64,000 bases of DNA from NCBI GenBank assembly GCA_030248295.1, contig JASANH010000104.1, forward strand, positions 248,001 through 312,000, in the 5' to 3' direction. Below are positions 1-11,999 of the stretch, one piece after another (the stretch's first letter is position 1; the number at the start of each line of letters is the position of its first letter). The stretch is from Mesodorylaimus sp. YZB2_4 (Eukaryota > Nematoda > Enoplea > Dorylaimida > Dorylaimidae). Under the pieces are notes generated by a model. It worked only from the letters and a program-made list of their open reading frames with translations. It was not told the DNA's origin and did no database searches. The position numbers were made by a program, and so were the translations under genes.

Positions 1-1134
1 GGATGTAGGTTTAAACCGGTTTTTCCCAACCTCCGGACCTCATATATCATTTTACCTGAACCCCGGCCGGCGGTTGGGTCGGCTTTTCTTTGGAGCTTGA
101 ATATTAGAACTCACCGATCGATGCTGCTGTAAAGCCGTGTGTCCCGGGGTCAGGCCAGGAATAGGTGAGCACGTGGCACAGCGCATCGTAATGATGTGCG
201 CCAGTGACGTCTGCTAATTACGACCAATGAATTGCTTTGATGGGAATGATATTATGCCGAGCAGAGGAACAGCGCAGTCAGCGGGTTGTTCGCGCAATTA
301 TTGGTGCGTAAAAGGCCTCTAGGTATGGCTTGATAGTGCGCAGGGCGCATACCCTAAGTGAAACCGTTAGCATCTGTTACACCTGTGTTTGAGCCGAGTG
401 CAGTGCACGGTTTATGGAGAAAGTGGTCGGGCTTTGGCTGTGGGCACGGGACCTATTGACTCAGCCAGCCGCACTGGCTTGATCGATATATTGTGTTTAA
501 CCAGGGGCCAGCACTCTTATCTATTGACGATTTAAACTGGGGTAGGAAATGGGAAAATTTTGAAAAGGGATTGATGATATAGGAGTGCCTAATTAGGCTC
601 GCTACTTTAACCTTGCCCGGCTTGAACTCTTGTGCGTTTTTATTGGAAATAGTTTTTCTAATGGAGGGGGGACGAGTTGATAGGCCGAATAGTTCGTCGA
701 GCAAAGCTAATTAGAGTTGCTAAATACAGTCGATGGTCGGCCGGACTAGTGAATACGCGGGTACTGTATATGGACTAGCATTATTCTCATAGACACACGA
801 TTTATCGCTTACAGGCAAAGCGGGGGGCCTGCTTGACATTTTGATTGCGTGGCTGTCATGGAAAAAGCTCGCTGTAATGTTTCAAGCAAATCACGACTAC
901 AGTACTCTTTAGGGTGCCAGTTTTGTGCAAAGCACGAGTGAAATGCCTAAAGCGTATTGTGCAAAAATAGAAACCGGGCTTAGCGAAAGGGGCTGAGACA
1001 CAAGGCAGAGTCATATGTTTGGTGTAAATACGGTCTGCCAGCGGGAAGAGGTGCGGGATTATAGGCATTTGGGTTGTGACGGATGGGAACGGGGTTGCCC
1101 TTTTTATGGTGTGAAAGGATAAAATATTTTTCAG
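1..1134. other. Probable intron or upstream sequence of the cyclase gene
   Basis: No exon, repeat or RNA gene could be supported in this 1.1 kb. It ends in a polypyrimidine tract and AG at 1133-1134, the acceptor of the first cyclase exon seen, so at least its right part is intron. Confidence 0.5.
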
Positions 1135-4100
1135 AACTGAAGACCTATTTCATCAATGGTCGAAGCGCCGAAGCAACACGAAAACCATCTCCGGCCGTGG
1201 TGCCTCAGGAGTCGACGTTGGCCCAAAATTCGGAGTTCATTCCGGCCACGACTGCTTTAAAGCGTGCGCCGCCGAGTGGAAAGTCAGAACTGGACACGCA
1301 GGCGCCATTGTTACCATGGAATAATGACGATCTACGCCACATCGATAGTTCGGAGATCGAGAGCGATGCCAACGTGATCGGGTCTGCCGGTTTAAAAGGG
1401 ATTGGACTGAACTTGCAGGTAGGCTGGTCTGCCAGTGTGGAGACGTAGTACACGGCACAGGAGGGGATAGCTGGAGGGAATAGGCCGTAGGTGCTTGGTG
1501 GTGGTGATGACGAGGGGTTCACTCGGACGAAACCTTGAGCATAGTTTCAGTTGAAGTGCTTGTATTCGTTTTCCGTTGACAACTGGAATCAGTTTTTGTT
1601 TTACTTTTTTATTCTCAGCGCAAAGTGCAATCGCATAATTCACTGTCGAGAAGCGGCGGCGGGAGCTTGCGTACTCGGCTGCTTAATTATCAGGTTAGGA
1701 GATGGATCAGTTTGGTTGGTTATTGGTCCGATTTGTTTCTCCGTTTCTGTTTGACTGGTACTCGTAGTAACATTTCCCTGCACTTTCCCAGTGTTGTCCC
1801 CCGCTCTGTCGCGGGGTCATGTCAAGGAATGCTACTTTTCCAATTTAGGCTTCGGAGAAAGATAAGAAGAAATCGGCGTCAGTGGCCGCCTTGTCGACGG
1901 GCTCGGGCAAGGTGGCCACTGCGCAGCCTAGCATCAACGCGACTAGTGCGACCGACCCGTCCGTAGAACATTCGTCACATTCGAACAATGCAGTGGGCGG
2001 CGAACAACGGTCGGCCCGTTCGCCCGATCAGATGCCCTCGAATCGACAATCACCCCCGCCGGCCGTTCAGGCTGCGCAGAAGGCGCACGGTGCGGTCACT
2101 ATCGCCTCGAATGATGTGTCAGCATCGGACCATGTCAGTGATCGGCAGCAGACCATGAATTTGTTCGATAGTGTATTCGAATATCATGCAACGTCGATCA
2201 CTCGTTTCGATACGGCACATATGGATTTCGACCAACGGCTTGCCAAGTGCATACAAGACTCGTCTCAGCAGAACGATGGACAACTCATTCATATGCGAGA
2301 CGCATTGTACAAATGGTCACTCAAATTCCAAGATCCCATTATCGAACGAGAGTACAGGGAACATTTTGGAAGTGAGTACAGTAATGGATTTTGGAGCACG
2401 ATTCTGGCGGATGTGGGATCCCAAGCCTGTCAGGTTTGGACTCATGCATTGTGGTCAGCGTGAAAAGACCGAATTCCTTTTGTTCGAATCATGCATCCGT
2501 GGTAGTGCAGTGTTTCGGAGCTCGTAGACCGCATTGCTTGGTAGCGAGCGGATGTGCTTGTCCTGGGTTTAGGCCCAGAGGGTTGGCTTGTAGGATCATG
2601 AACCCTCGCTGATCTTGCACGCTAGGCCCCAAGACTTGCTCGGCTAAAAGGTTGTCAAGGCTCCCCCCGTACTAGTATGTTTTACCCCTATCCCCGGATC
2701 TCATGAAAAGCCACTGCGCTAAAATGATGGATTGAAAAAAAAGAGTGAATCATGGTTAGTCGTTATCGTATATCTTTTGTGTAAGGGAGCGGGAAAACCC
2801 CCATCAGCATCGATACTTTGTTTAGGGGCCGTCTGGCTGGCTTTGGGCAAAATATATGGGAAGAGGGGGGGGCGGCCCACAAAAATCGTCAGTCTTGTTC
2901 TGATCAAGGTCTTTGTTTCAGGAAAGCGACCAGCAGAACGTCGTGGTGGTAGCGTGGACGAGAAGTGGATCGTGGCGGCTCCGAAGTATTCTGTTCTGAT
3001 CGACCTGGTCATATCTGTCATTATCTTCTTTATCGTTTCGTCAGTGGCGTTTGGCGTGTTCCATAGTTCGGTGACGGTGTTGTGGCTTGTCTATTTCTCG
3101 ATCAGCACCGTGTTGCTGATCTTATTGATAGTGGCCAGCATTTGGTACTTGGTACATCAGCGCGCCTTGATCCCCTTACTGACTGGCTGGATCGCCAAAC
3201 ACGTGGTGTGTCTCTTGCTCATCGATCTTCCGCTCGGTGCTGCGTTCACGAATTTCTTTTGTCCCGATCCATCCGATCTGTTGCCCGGACGCGAAAAGGC
3301 GGTGGCGTATCAGCTGGTTATCGCCTACATCGTGGTGGTGGTCATATTCGCCCATTGCAACTTCAGCCAGCTGGTCAATTGGACGAAGACCATCGTGGCC
3401 ATCATCGTCGGCTTTACGCTGCTGATCATGGTAGCCGCGTGCGCGTGTGGATGCACGGGCGGTAGATCGGCGATTGGCGGAGAGGACAACCTGACCGCCG
3501 TACTGACCGATGGGGACTTGACGAGCACGGTGAGCGCGCTTCTGACCACGACGCCGCTGGGAGTGACCACGCCGCTGTTTGATCCGGGCCTATTCAACGG
3601 GGTGTGGCCGTATCGGTACGAAGTCATATTGGACATTCTGCTAGCATTGGTCCTGATAGGATTTTTGAATTACCAATTCGAAGCTAGTTTCCGTCTCAGT
3701 TTTCACGGCGACGTGCAAGCGTACAGAACCATACGCGATATGCAGGACATGAAGGATCAAGCCGACTGGCTCCTCTCCAACATCATACCGCACCACGTGG
3801 TCGAAGAGTTAGCCAAGACGTCCAAGTATTCTGAGAATCACGAACAGGTGGCCGTCGTGTTTGCGAGTATCGTGAATTGGGGAGAGATGTACGAGGAGAC
3901 GTTCGAGGGTGGACGCGAGTTCCTGCGCGTCCTCAACGAGTTGATCGCTGATTTCGACGAATTGCTGGACAAACCGCAGTTCGCCCAAGTCGAAAAGATA
4001 AAGACCATCGGCGCTACTTACATGGCTGCCAGTGGACTGAACCCTGAGCGCCGTCGTCTCAGCATGCATCCGTACAGCCATCTGTACGATTTGATGGATT

Positions 4101-4462
4101 TCGCATTGGAATTACAAAACTCGTTGGACAATTTCAATAAGGACATTTTGAACTTTGACTTTTACATGAAGATTGGTTACAATATCGGGCCGGTCACATC
4201 GGGCGTCATCGGCACCACCAAACTCTACTACGATATCTGGGGCGACACGGTGAACATCGCCAGTCGGATGTACTCGACGGGAGTCAAAGGCCGCATCCAA
4301 GTGAGCAAGAAGGCCAAGGACATGCTGGAGGACGTGTACGATTTCGAATTTCGTGATCACATTGAGGTGAAAGGCATCGACGCTGGCATGGACGTCTTCT
4401 TGCTGGTGGGCCGGAAGGAGAATATGAAACCTCGCAGTAGGAGCGGCACGGGTGAGATATGA
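1135..4462 (+). CDS. ADCY9: Adenylyl cyclase type 9-like, 3' part (partial gene)
   Basis: Membrane adenylyl cyclase making cAMP from ATP; only the last three recognised exons are here: 1135-1418, 1849-2371 and 2922-4462, with consistent GT-AG sites and phases. The first carries the end of the C1 domain (LKTYFING, as in type 9 cyclases). The second is the variable C1b linker, ending in a WSLKFQDP..EREY motif like that preceding the second membrane domain. The third has about six hydrophobic segments (roughly 2980-3660), then the C2 catalytic domain with VVFASIVNW, EKIKTIGATYMAASGLN (substrate-binding Lys) and YDIWGDTVNIASRM (catalytic Asn and Arg). The match to vertebrate AC9 is stronger than to other isoforms by recalled motifs. 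Upstream exons with the first membrane domain and C1 core lie outside or were not found in 1-1134. The gene runs tail to tail with the ARAP-like gene. Confidence 0.93.
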
Positions 4463-4849
4463 CCTAATATGGGTATCTAGCATAACCCGCCTAGTCGTTG
4501 GTCGTCTTCTCTAGTTGCACCTCTTTAGCCACCCCGCCGCATCCTTTCTTACATAGAGTGCATAATTCGTTTCTCGTCGCTAGAACTGGCTTAGCTTTGG
4601 TAGAAATCTTGCACTTAATGGAGACGGCCTGCTCGTGACGCGACATTGTTCCTTTCATGTAATATTCAAGTAGTGCGCATCGATTTCGAAACTGTTTTAG
4701 CATAGCATTATTATACTATGTATTTTGCTAGTCGGTTCGCGTGGTCTTGTTGACGTAGACAGGTTTTGTCACTGACAATATTTTAAGGAAAAACTTGCGT
4801 TTATAAATAGCGCGTAAAATGCAACATTAAAAACAAGTTGCCGCTTGCC

Positions 4850-4855
4850 AATAAA
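4850..4855 (+). terminator. Polyadenylation signal AATAAA, cyclase gene
   Basis: A canonical AATAAA lies about 390 nt after the cyclase stop codon, before the stop of the convergent gene at 4903. The two 3' ends may be close or overlap. Confidence 0.5.
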
Positions 4856-4902
4856 CGGCACAAGAACTTTATACTTATGCAAGCGAGCTCGGGAAAAGAT
4901 GA

Positions 4903-7900
4903 TCAAAAATCGGCGCGCAGGGGTCTCTGAAAGTGAAAAACGTGCCAGAAAGGGGATCGAACTCGCAAGGCGACTGACTTACATAGGACAAGGTCACCGT
5001 CGTCAACCATCTCAACAAGTCCTTCTCGTCTTGAAAGCTGATACAGCGTCCGAAGAATGGCGTGCCTTTATTTCGTCGAACTGGGGCGTCCTTTTCGATA
5101 AATGTTAGAGAGAACCTGAAACGAGCCAGTCAGTCTTGGGTCACGCCCCCCAAATCGACCTCAGATCCAGCCCCCCTCCCCCACATCACTGCCTTGTATT
5201 ACTTGGTCGGAGCTTGTCGACGTGTTTCGCATCCGAAATACCAGAATACTTTATCCACAGCCCACGAGTGCAGGGGTTTCGTGCCCTGCAAAACAACACG
5301 CTTATTAACAAAAAGAATGAGAGATTTCAAAAAGTCACGCCAGACCTTTGCATTCTTGAACATAAGAATCTCGCCTTTGCTGCATTGAAACGTGCATTTG
5401 CGAAACGATTTTGAGTCGCTCAACTGAACGTCGCATGATGTTAGTAATGAACAGTTGCTCTGAAAATCAGAATTACGTACATGCACCAAGTAGCATTACG
5501 AGTGAGACACCCCTCGCCTGAAACATCGCATCATCCCTTCGTTGACTTCTATCTTTCCCAAACGAAGGCAATTATCAGCTAAGCCATTATCACACCCCTC
5601 GACACCTCTTTTTCAGTTCTACTTACAAGGGAACGCGCCGACCTCAAAGTCAAATCGGGACAGTTGCAAAATATGTGTTCTTTAGAGTTATGGCTGCTGT
5701 CGAGCATGTCGTCAGAAACGGCCGCGATCAAAGCGACCATCATCCCATATGTTACCACATGGGGTCAAATCGCCAGGGACATTTCGATTTGTCAGGCTGT
5801 TTACTCGGTAGTCAAGCACTAAATAGATCGATTTCGTGTTTATCGGCGACTATTCCTGACCAGATGATCAAAATCAGCCAAAACTTTACAGAACAAAGTT
5901 CGATATCAAATTCGACTTCTACGTTGACGCAGTTCCCTTGTCAGTCAGTCCTCTTCCCCTCCCAACGATCCCATACTCACCATGCTTTCCAAACGTTCCT
6001 TGAAATAATCCATTTTGACAATCAGGTAAGTGATCGCTCTTTCCTCAACAGGCCACGACGTCCATCTTGAGACAACGTCCAATAACTTCTCATCCATACT
6101 CAGCACGCGTTCTAGAAAAGAGCCCACCTTAACCACCATTTGCATAATTCAAACTGCCCACGCCTTACCCAGCTGTCCATTGCATATCACTTCGAACAAG
6201 GCCAATTTGTCCGGCGGGCATGTCAGTTTCTTATGCGTAACTGCAAACGCGCAGACATCTCCAGCAGTCACCTTATTGCTGATCTGAAAAACAAAACAAA
6301 GTGACATCGAGCATACCAATCACCACTCGCCCTACTCACCGGCATATTGAACACATTGGCATCCTTCTCGAAAACGTGAATACTCAATAACAATTGACTC
6401 GGTGTCTTCTAAAAGTCCACTTTCCTTTCACCACTGCCAATCAAACTTAGAAAACCACTTACAGTCAGATTATGGCTTTCTATTCTTTCCAGCGCTTCTT
6501 GGATTTTCCTTTCTTTTTGTATTTCCTCGCTGTCCACGCTGAACAAATCGTCGAAATTATTTATCGCTTCGGCGATGATATTGATGGCTTGAGATGTACT
6601 AACGAAACTTGAGCTGCCTTCTTCGACCACTTCCTGCAAAACGAGTGTCAGTTACAAGCACTCAATTCAAACAACCCTACTTACCCCGTCGACGGAGAAT
6701 AAGGTCGGTCCGAAAATAGCGGCCAAATTTTGGGTGGTCATCATGTTCTTATCAGCGTGTTGACTGACGATTTTAAGATGTCGTAGTAGCTTGCGCAAAG
6801 TGTTATAATTCACCAAAGGCAGCTTGCGTAGGAGCTGTTTGTAGGCCATTATGCGACTACCGTGTTCTGGCAAACCTGAAATTCACATTCAGCTTTCACG
6901 ACAGTCCATCACAGCCGACTGAAATTCCGTCTTACCCGATTTCTCGATCAATTGAGGCCTCAATACTGAAGTGACAAGCGGCTCGTCAAGCTGACGAAAG
7001 TACTTTTTCAATACACTCGATACATCATGCACAGTGTATTCATCGATCCGTAAGTGCACGTCATGCGGGTCTGAAACAACAAAGGGGTTACAACACTAAT
7101 TGTGAGTTGGACCACATCAGTTCCCCTCTACCAATAAATGCGCTCCTTACCTTTCATGAACTGCTCAAATAATACTTTCACTTTTGTCAATGTACCATTA
7201 TGGCGATAAATTCCTTCCACACTCAGCCCTGAAGGAACATGGCACTTGGGCTCGAATCCACACGGGGTCTTATCATCTTACCATACACCGCCACAAAGCT
7301 GATGCACTTTTCTACCATAATAGGAATGTCGTCGGTTGTCAGTCTTTGTTCAGAGATAAGACCCGTCCGTTCCTGAATCACAAAAGTCAAACCGCGCCCC
7401 AACTGGCACAGTACGCCCACACCAGCTTACCGTCAGTGCACACTCAATAGCATCTTTCCACACTTTGCTGGTTGCAGCATCATGCGACTGGGCGTATAAG
7501 GCACTAAAAAAGGAACATGCGGCACCAAGTTTGCAGATGCACAAAAAATAGTCGACTCACCTTCCTTCCGTAGAAACCACAAATGCAAATGGCACTGAGG
7601 ACTGAATCATCGGGCAACAATCGCTAGCATCCGTTATAATTCCTGAAATCGCCAATATTGGCTCTGCTCCAACTTGCGCCATGAAGCGAGCCCACTTACG
7701 AATCCGTATCACTTTTCGTATATCCACTTCGTAACAACATGCATCGCCTTCGGCAGCATACCACAACGTTTTTCCGCGCATAACAAACCACCCGGGCTCC
7801 CAGTCCTGAAATGGCAAAGTGCTATTACCTTGAGACAACGTTCATAAACAACTCACTTACCGCCGTTGTACCTTTCTTCAAATACAATGGACCAGCTCGG

Positions 7901-9769
7901 TCGACGGCCTGCAACAAGTCCGCCTGCATTTCTGCCGCATTACACTCAAAGTACCGCCCCTTACTTCGCACAAGTCCGCCGCCTCGCTTTGAACGATGCA
8001 CTAAAACCGCAATGATGGCAAATGATTCATATAAAAGGCCATAATGGATGCAGGAGATTCGCAAATACTAACCACCTAATTGTGCATTTCCCAGCACAAT
8101 CACCACATGCATCGACAACTGGTCAAACCACACCCAACTTACTTTTGTTAACAGTGTCATCCAAGCCAGCAGATCTTCTGGTCGATCAGTCGAAAACGTC
8201 CAACTGTCGAGCTTGCGCCCATCCGTTAAATATGAAATGGTGAAAATATAAACTGCATCGCCATCGTAGCCACCCATATCGGTCGGCATACGGACGAACA
8301 CCATTTCCACCGATTTACTGGATACCGATTCCACTGGCGTATCCGACTAAAATAAGTTGTCCCTTTTAGGATTTAGTAGTCTGGTTCTTGAGCAAATAGG
8401 GCCGCCTGTCCCTCCTAATTGAATGACTACGGCCGAAGCTCATCCCTGACAGCAACCAAACATCAGCAAGACTCACGGTAAGTCAAATTATCTTACCGTG
8501 TCATCAACGTAAACCTCGAAAACTCCGTTCTTTAAAACGCACCAGCGTCGCACCGTTTCTGAAATCATAAAATGTATTGATCAACATGCTCTGAGTGAAA
8601 AAATAGGTAAGGTTCAGTAAACCACCAAAAGCCACAGCCTGACCTTTCTTCTTTGTTCCCAATTTATTTAGCCACCCAGCATTGCAAATGTTTGTTCCGA
8701 CCGGCAGCAGTCGATGCTTGTCATTCGTGTTCGTCACACTGACGGTTGTAAGGGGCGCCGGAGTTTCGTCTGACCCCCATTGATCTTCGGTCACCGATCC
8801 ATTCAGGCCCTCGCTGACAGTGCTGTTAACACTGCCGTCCATACTCGGCTGATCCAGGGTCAACTTTCCCGATCCCACTGTTCGACGTAACTCTTCTTCC
8901 TCCTCCTCATCGTAGTTATCCGACTCGACCAGACTTGAACTGTGAGAAGGAGGAGCAGGCGATAAATGTAATTCTCGAAAAGTCGATCCACTCGTCAATG
9001 AATTACGAGCAGACGACTCGTCAGGAGCCAAATTCGCCGCAGCTTTCGACGGGGATGACGAGGAATAAGTTTCTTGAGTTGATTTCTCGGAACCGGGTCG
9101 GCCGTTCGGTAATGTCTCATCACCTTTAGGGAGTAGGTCAGAAGGCGACATAGGAAGCACTGGTGAAGGCGGAAGTTTAGGATACAACGAGGCGACGGCA
9201 GGAAAAAGCGGCGGGGGTGGCAGCGAAGGAGGAGCAGCTGCTTCTGACGGTTCATTTAACGGTGAAAAAGCTAATTGCGTGGGCGTTTGACGAACATTAT
9301 CCGAATTATCAATGCTCGTAATGGAATCCGTTTTCATCGTAAATTCGGGTGGTACTCCACTTTGAAACCAAATCAAATTCGATGTGGCTCTCGGTGCAGT
9401 CGATGCGGGTGGTCTTGATCGAAGTGGTATCGTTCGAGAATCGTAACTTGGATTTTCTACTGAAAAATTCTGATAATGAGGCCTTTGCTCATCGATCGAT
9501 TGAAATGACGGTGGTGCAGGTCGCTGCGAATTCGACGATGATTGAGCTGGTAATGAAAATCGTTCATTTCTGATCGTTGCCGCTGATTGATCGTTACCTT
9601 TGCTTTTCTCATCCATCAATGGCGGCTCCACACGATTCACGGCGGGCGATTCATTCTTCGGGTATTCCAATTTCGCCGGTACTTCCAAATCATCCACATC
9701 ACAACTAATTGTTTTCGGTAATTTGCTTCGACGCGGCGGCGGAATTGGTCTTTGTAAAGCCATGTACAT
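4903..9769 (-). CDS. ARAP-like RhoGAP with PH and Ras-association domains, no ArfGAP
   Basis: GTPase-activating protein for Rho-family GTPases at membranes. Exons traced on the minus strand: 9769-8644, 8558-8497, 8346-8073, 8000-7861, 7805-7700, 7642-7561, 7503-7431, 7372-7282, 7228-7151, 7070-6936, 6875-6685, 6633-6463, 6408-6340, 6283-6169, 6127-5981, 5462-about 5350, 5115-4983, 4926-4903; one or more exons between 5981 and 5462 may be missing. Order: proline-rich N terminus beginning with PIPPPRRSKLP; PH1 (GWLNKLG, RRWCVLKNGVFEVY); PH2 (DWEPGWFVMRGKTLWYAAEG); RhoGAP with arginine finger in GIYRHNG and AYKQLLRKLP..NLAAIFGPTLF; ARAP-type helical and RA region; a C-terminal PH ending LLRWLTTVTLSYV. 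The Cys4 ArfGAP module of vertebrate ARAPs is absent from the traced exons. Start is the first Met (second at 9763). A Drosophila RhoGAP of ARAP type also lacks ArfGAP, from memory. Confidence 0.85.
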
Positions 9770-10329
9770 AAAATTTAGTCCGCCGACTAGGAATTTCTAT
9801 TGCGTCAAACGGCAGACATTACAGGCCCCCACGAACAGGGCGTAAAGATAAAACGAACAACAGTGGATGAGCTGCATAAACAAGGCGTACCATGTAGGGT
9901 GCTGCCAAAAACGACAGTACCACACTGTACGACCAAAATGATTCATCCAGGCCGCTGCCTCTGAATCACACATGCTAAGTTAATATATTTAAGTTTCAGG
10001 CATAACCTAACGACCGCTTTATCAGGCCAAATTTTCATCCCCCAAATTGAATAAAGCCGCTTTTGAAGTTGTGTCTTTCAGTTCATTCAAGACTTACAGA
10101 AAGAAATTAGTTTTACCGGTAGACACCAACCAAAATTTGAAGCTGAAACTTACCTTTACTTTTCGACCCAACTGACGAACGAACAAAACGGAGACGAATT
10201 TTATCAATCTTTTTTATTTTATTTTTCGGGGCTGCTGTGCATTTATCATCGTCCCTTTCCTCTGTTGGTATCAGTGTTTCAAATTTGCGTCGGGTCTTTT
10301 CACCTTATCCGGTAACGGACTTCCACAAA
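9770..10329. promoter_or_regulatory. Divergent intergenic region between ARAP-like gene and GPKOW
   Basis: About 560 bp separate the two start codons, so both promoters and 5' UTRs must lie here. I saw no clear TATA box or other motif that assigns sites to one gene. It is inferred to be a bidirectional promoter region from gene orientation only. Confidence 0.45.
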
Positions 10330-11826
10330 ATGACCAGCCTTTCGTTTAAATTTTCGAAAACTACCAGGAAACAATTGAACATCGCCCAAGATTCCAAAGA
10401 TCTATCCAAACGGGATATCCAAAACGAAGACGATGAAGAAGATGGCGGGGCAAAGATCTCATCGGAACCTGTTCTAATTACAGGTTTCGATCGTAATGGT
10501 GTGCAAGAAGTTGGTAACGACAAGAACGGGAAGGAAGAGAAGAAAGAATTGGTCATACCCGCTTTGCAAAATACTATTCGACTTCCCATGTCCAATTCCG
10601 CGGCAGCCGAAGATGAAGATACCAGGGCGAAACGAATTCTGTTGGAGGAAGCGCAACGGCTAATCGATCATGCCAAAGAAGAAGTCCACGATACTTCAGT
10701 GATTCCCACTCAGGAAAAGAAGGAAGAGAAATTAGATATTTCTGCAATCATGACCGAAGATGCGGATTACGAATGTGTTTCCGTCGACGTGTTTGGGAAA
10801 GCTCTGTTACGAGGGATGGGCTGGAAAGAAGGCCTCGCGATTGGGCGATCTGGCAACAAAGCGGTGGCACCGATCGTCACTGCACCCCGTCCTAAAGGGC
10901 TCGGTTTGGGGGCTGAAATCAAACCGCCACCAGGAACATCGGCTTCGTCATCTGGACAACAAGGACCTGGCGAAAATGAAGATGCTTTGACGTTGAAAAT
11001 AGGCGCTTACGTCAAACGAACCGACGCAAAAAGTGATAAAGATCGATACGGAAAAGTGATTAGTTGGGACGAAGACAACGCTCGTATCGTGGTCCAAATG
11101 GCCATCGGAAGGACGACAGTTCGACTGAGTCAACACGTGGTTCGCGTTGTCTCGTATAAAGAGTACGAGAAAGCGAGCAAATGCATTAATCAGAGCGAAT
11201 ACGAAGAATTCAAGGCAATGGAGGAGAAGAAATATGGGAAACGGATTGATGAAATACCAAACGCTGAAGACATTTTCAAATTAGAGACGAAAAAGAAAAG
11301 CGACGATCGAGAAGACAAATCGAAGGACAAGAGTGTTAATAAACGAGATAGACACATCGATTCCCGCGACGAACGTTCATCATCGCATCATAAGGATCGA
11401 AGAAAAGACGAATCCAGCAAAAGCCGGGAACGTGATCGCAGTCGTTGTCCCAGCAAGTCAAACTCTAGAGGTTGGCTTCGCCCCGATATTCGAGTTCGAA
11501 TCGTCGATGAGAAATATCGGCGTGGAAAATTCTTTAAAACCAAGGTCGTGGTGGTCGACGTCAAATCAGCCGGCGTTTGTAGTTGTATGGCCGAGGACGG
11601 TAAGACCTTACTGGATGATCTGAAAGAAGACATGCTGGAGACTGTTGTCCCTCGCAAGAACGGTTCAGCTGTAATTATCGTCCGAGGATCGTACGCAGGA
11701 AAGATCGGCACTATCTTGGATCGTGATTCGCGTTCTTGTCTCGCTGTCGTTCAGTTAGCTGACGCAGTGAAGAACGTGTCATTCGATGATATATGTGAGT
11801 ATGTTGGTGAGGCACCTGATTATTGA
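10330..11826 (+). CDS. GPKOW: GPKOW, G-patch and KOW domain spliceosomal protein
   Basis: Nuclear RNA-binding protein of the spliceosome that works with the DHX16 helicase in vertebrates. Single exon, 498 residues from the Met at 10330 (ACAAAATGA context); the frame is open from an upstream Met at 10237, but the conserved family N terminus SLSFKFSK begins right after 10330. A G-patch spans about residues 143-195 (LLRGMGWKEGLAIG, then PRPKGLGLG). A first KOW motif lies near 225-255 (GAYVKRTD..RYGKVISWD), a charged Arg/Ser/Asp/Lys linker at about 310-385, and a second KOW near 448-480 (GSYAGKIGTILDRDSRSC). Length is close to the human protein. The stop is only 174 bp from the stop of the convergent Apaf-1 gene. 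Confidence 0.95.
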   Translation: MTSLSFKFSKTTRKQLNIAQDSKDLSKRDIQNEDDEEDGGAKISSEPVLITGFDRNGVQEVGNDKNGKEEKKELVIPALQNTIRLPMSNSAAAEDEDTRAKRILLEEAQRLIDHAKEEVHDTSVIPTQEKKEEKLDISAIMTEDADYECVSVDVFGKALLRGMGWKEGLAIGRSGNKAVAPIVTAPRPKGLGLGAEIKPPPGTSASSSGQQGPGENEDALTLKIGAYVKRTDAKSDKDRYGKVISWDEDNARIVVQMAIGRTTVRLSQHVVRVVSYKEYEKASKCINQSEYEEFKAMEEKKYGKRIDEIPNAEDIFKLETKKKSDDREDKSKDKSVNKRDRHIDSRDERSSSHHKDRRKDESSKSRERDRSRCPSKSNSRGWLRPDIRVRIVDEKYRRGKFFKTKVVVVDVKSAGVCSCMAEDGKTLLDDLKEDMLETVVPRKNGSAVIIVRGSYAGKIGTILDRDSRSCLAVVQLADAVKNVSFDDICEYVGEAPDY

Positions 11827-11999
11827 TTTGCCGATTCTTTTCTCCCACTCCTATGGTTCCTGTGGTCCCGCCATAAATCTATTCAATCATGAAAATTCAA
11901 CAGAAATAAGTGTTTCATGAACCCAAACAGGGAAGCGATGATACTCGTAAATCGCGCGTGTCACCTGTCACTGGAAAACTACGGCACTTCGTGTAGGCC

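Noticed and set aside
2732-2921. Upstream extension of the last cyclase exon to a Met at 2732
   Set aside because: An acceptor at 2920-2921 joins in phase to the donor after 2371, and the extension has no cyclase similarity.
10237-10329. Longer N terminus of GPKOW
   Set aside because: The conserved family start follows the Met at 10330, which has a better context; the extension is not recognisable.
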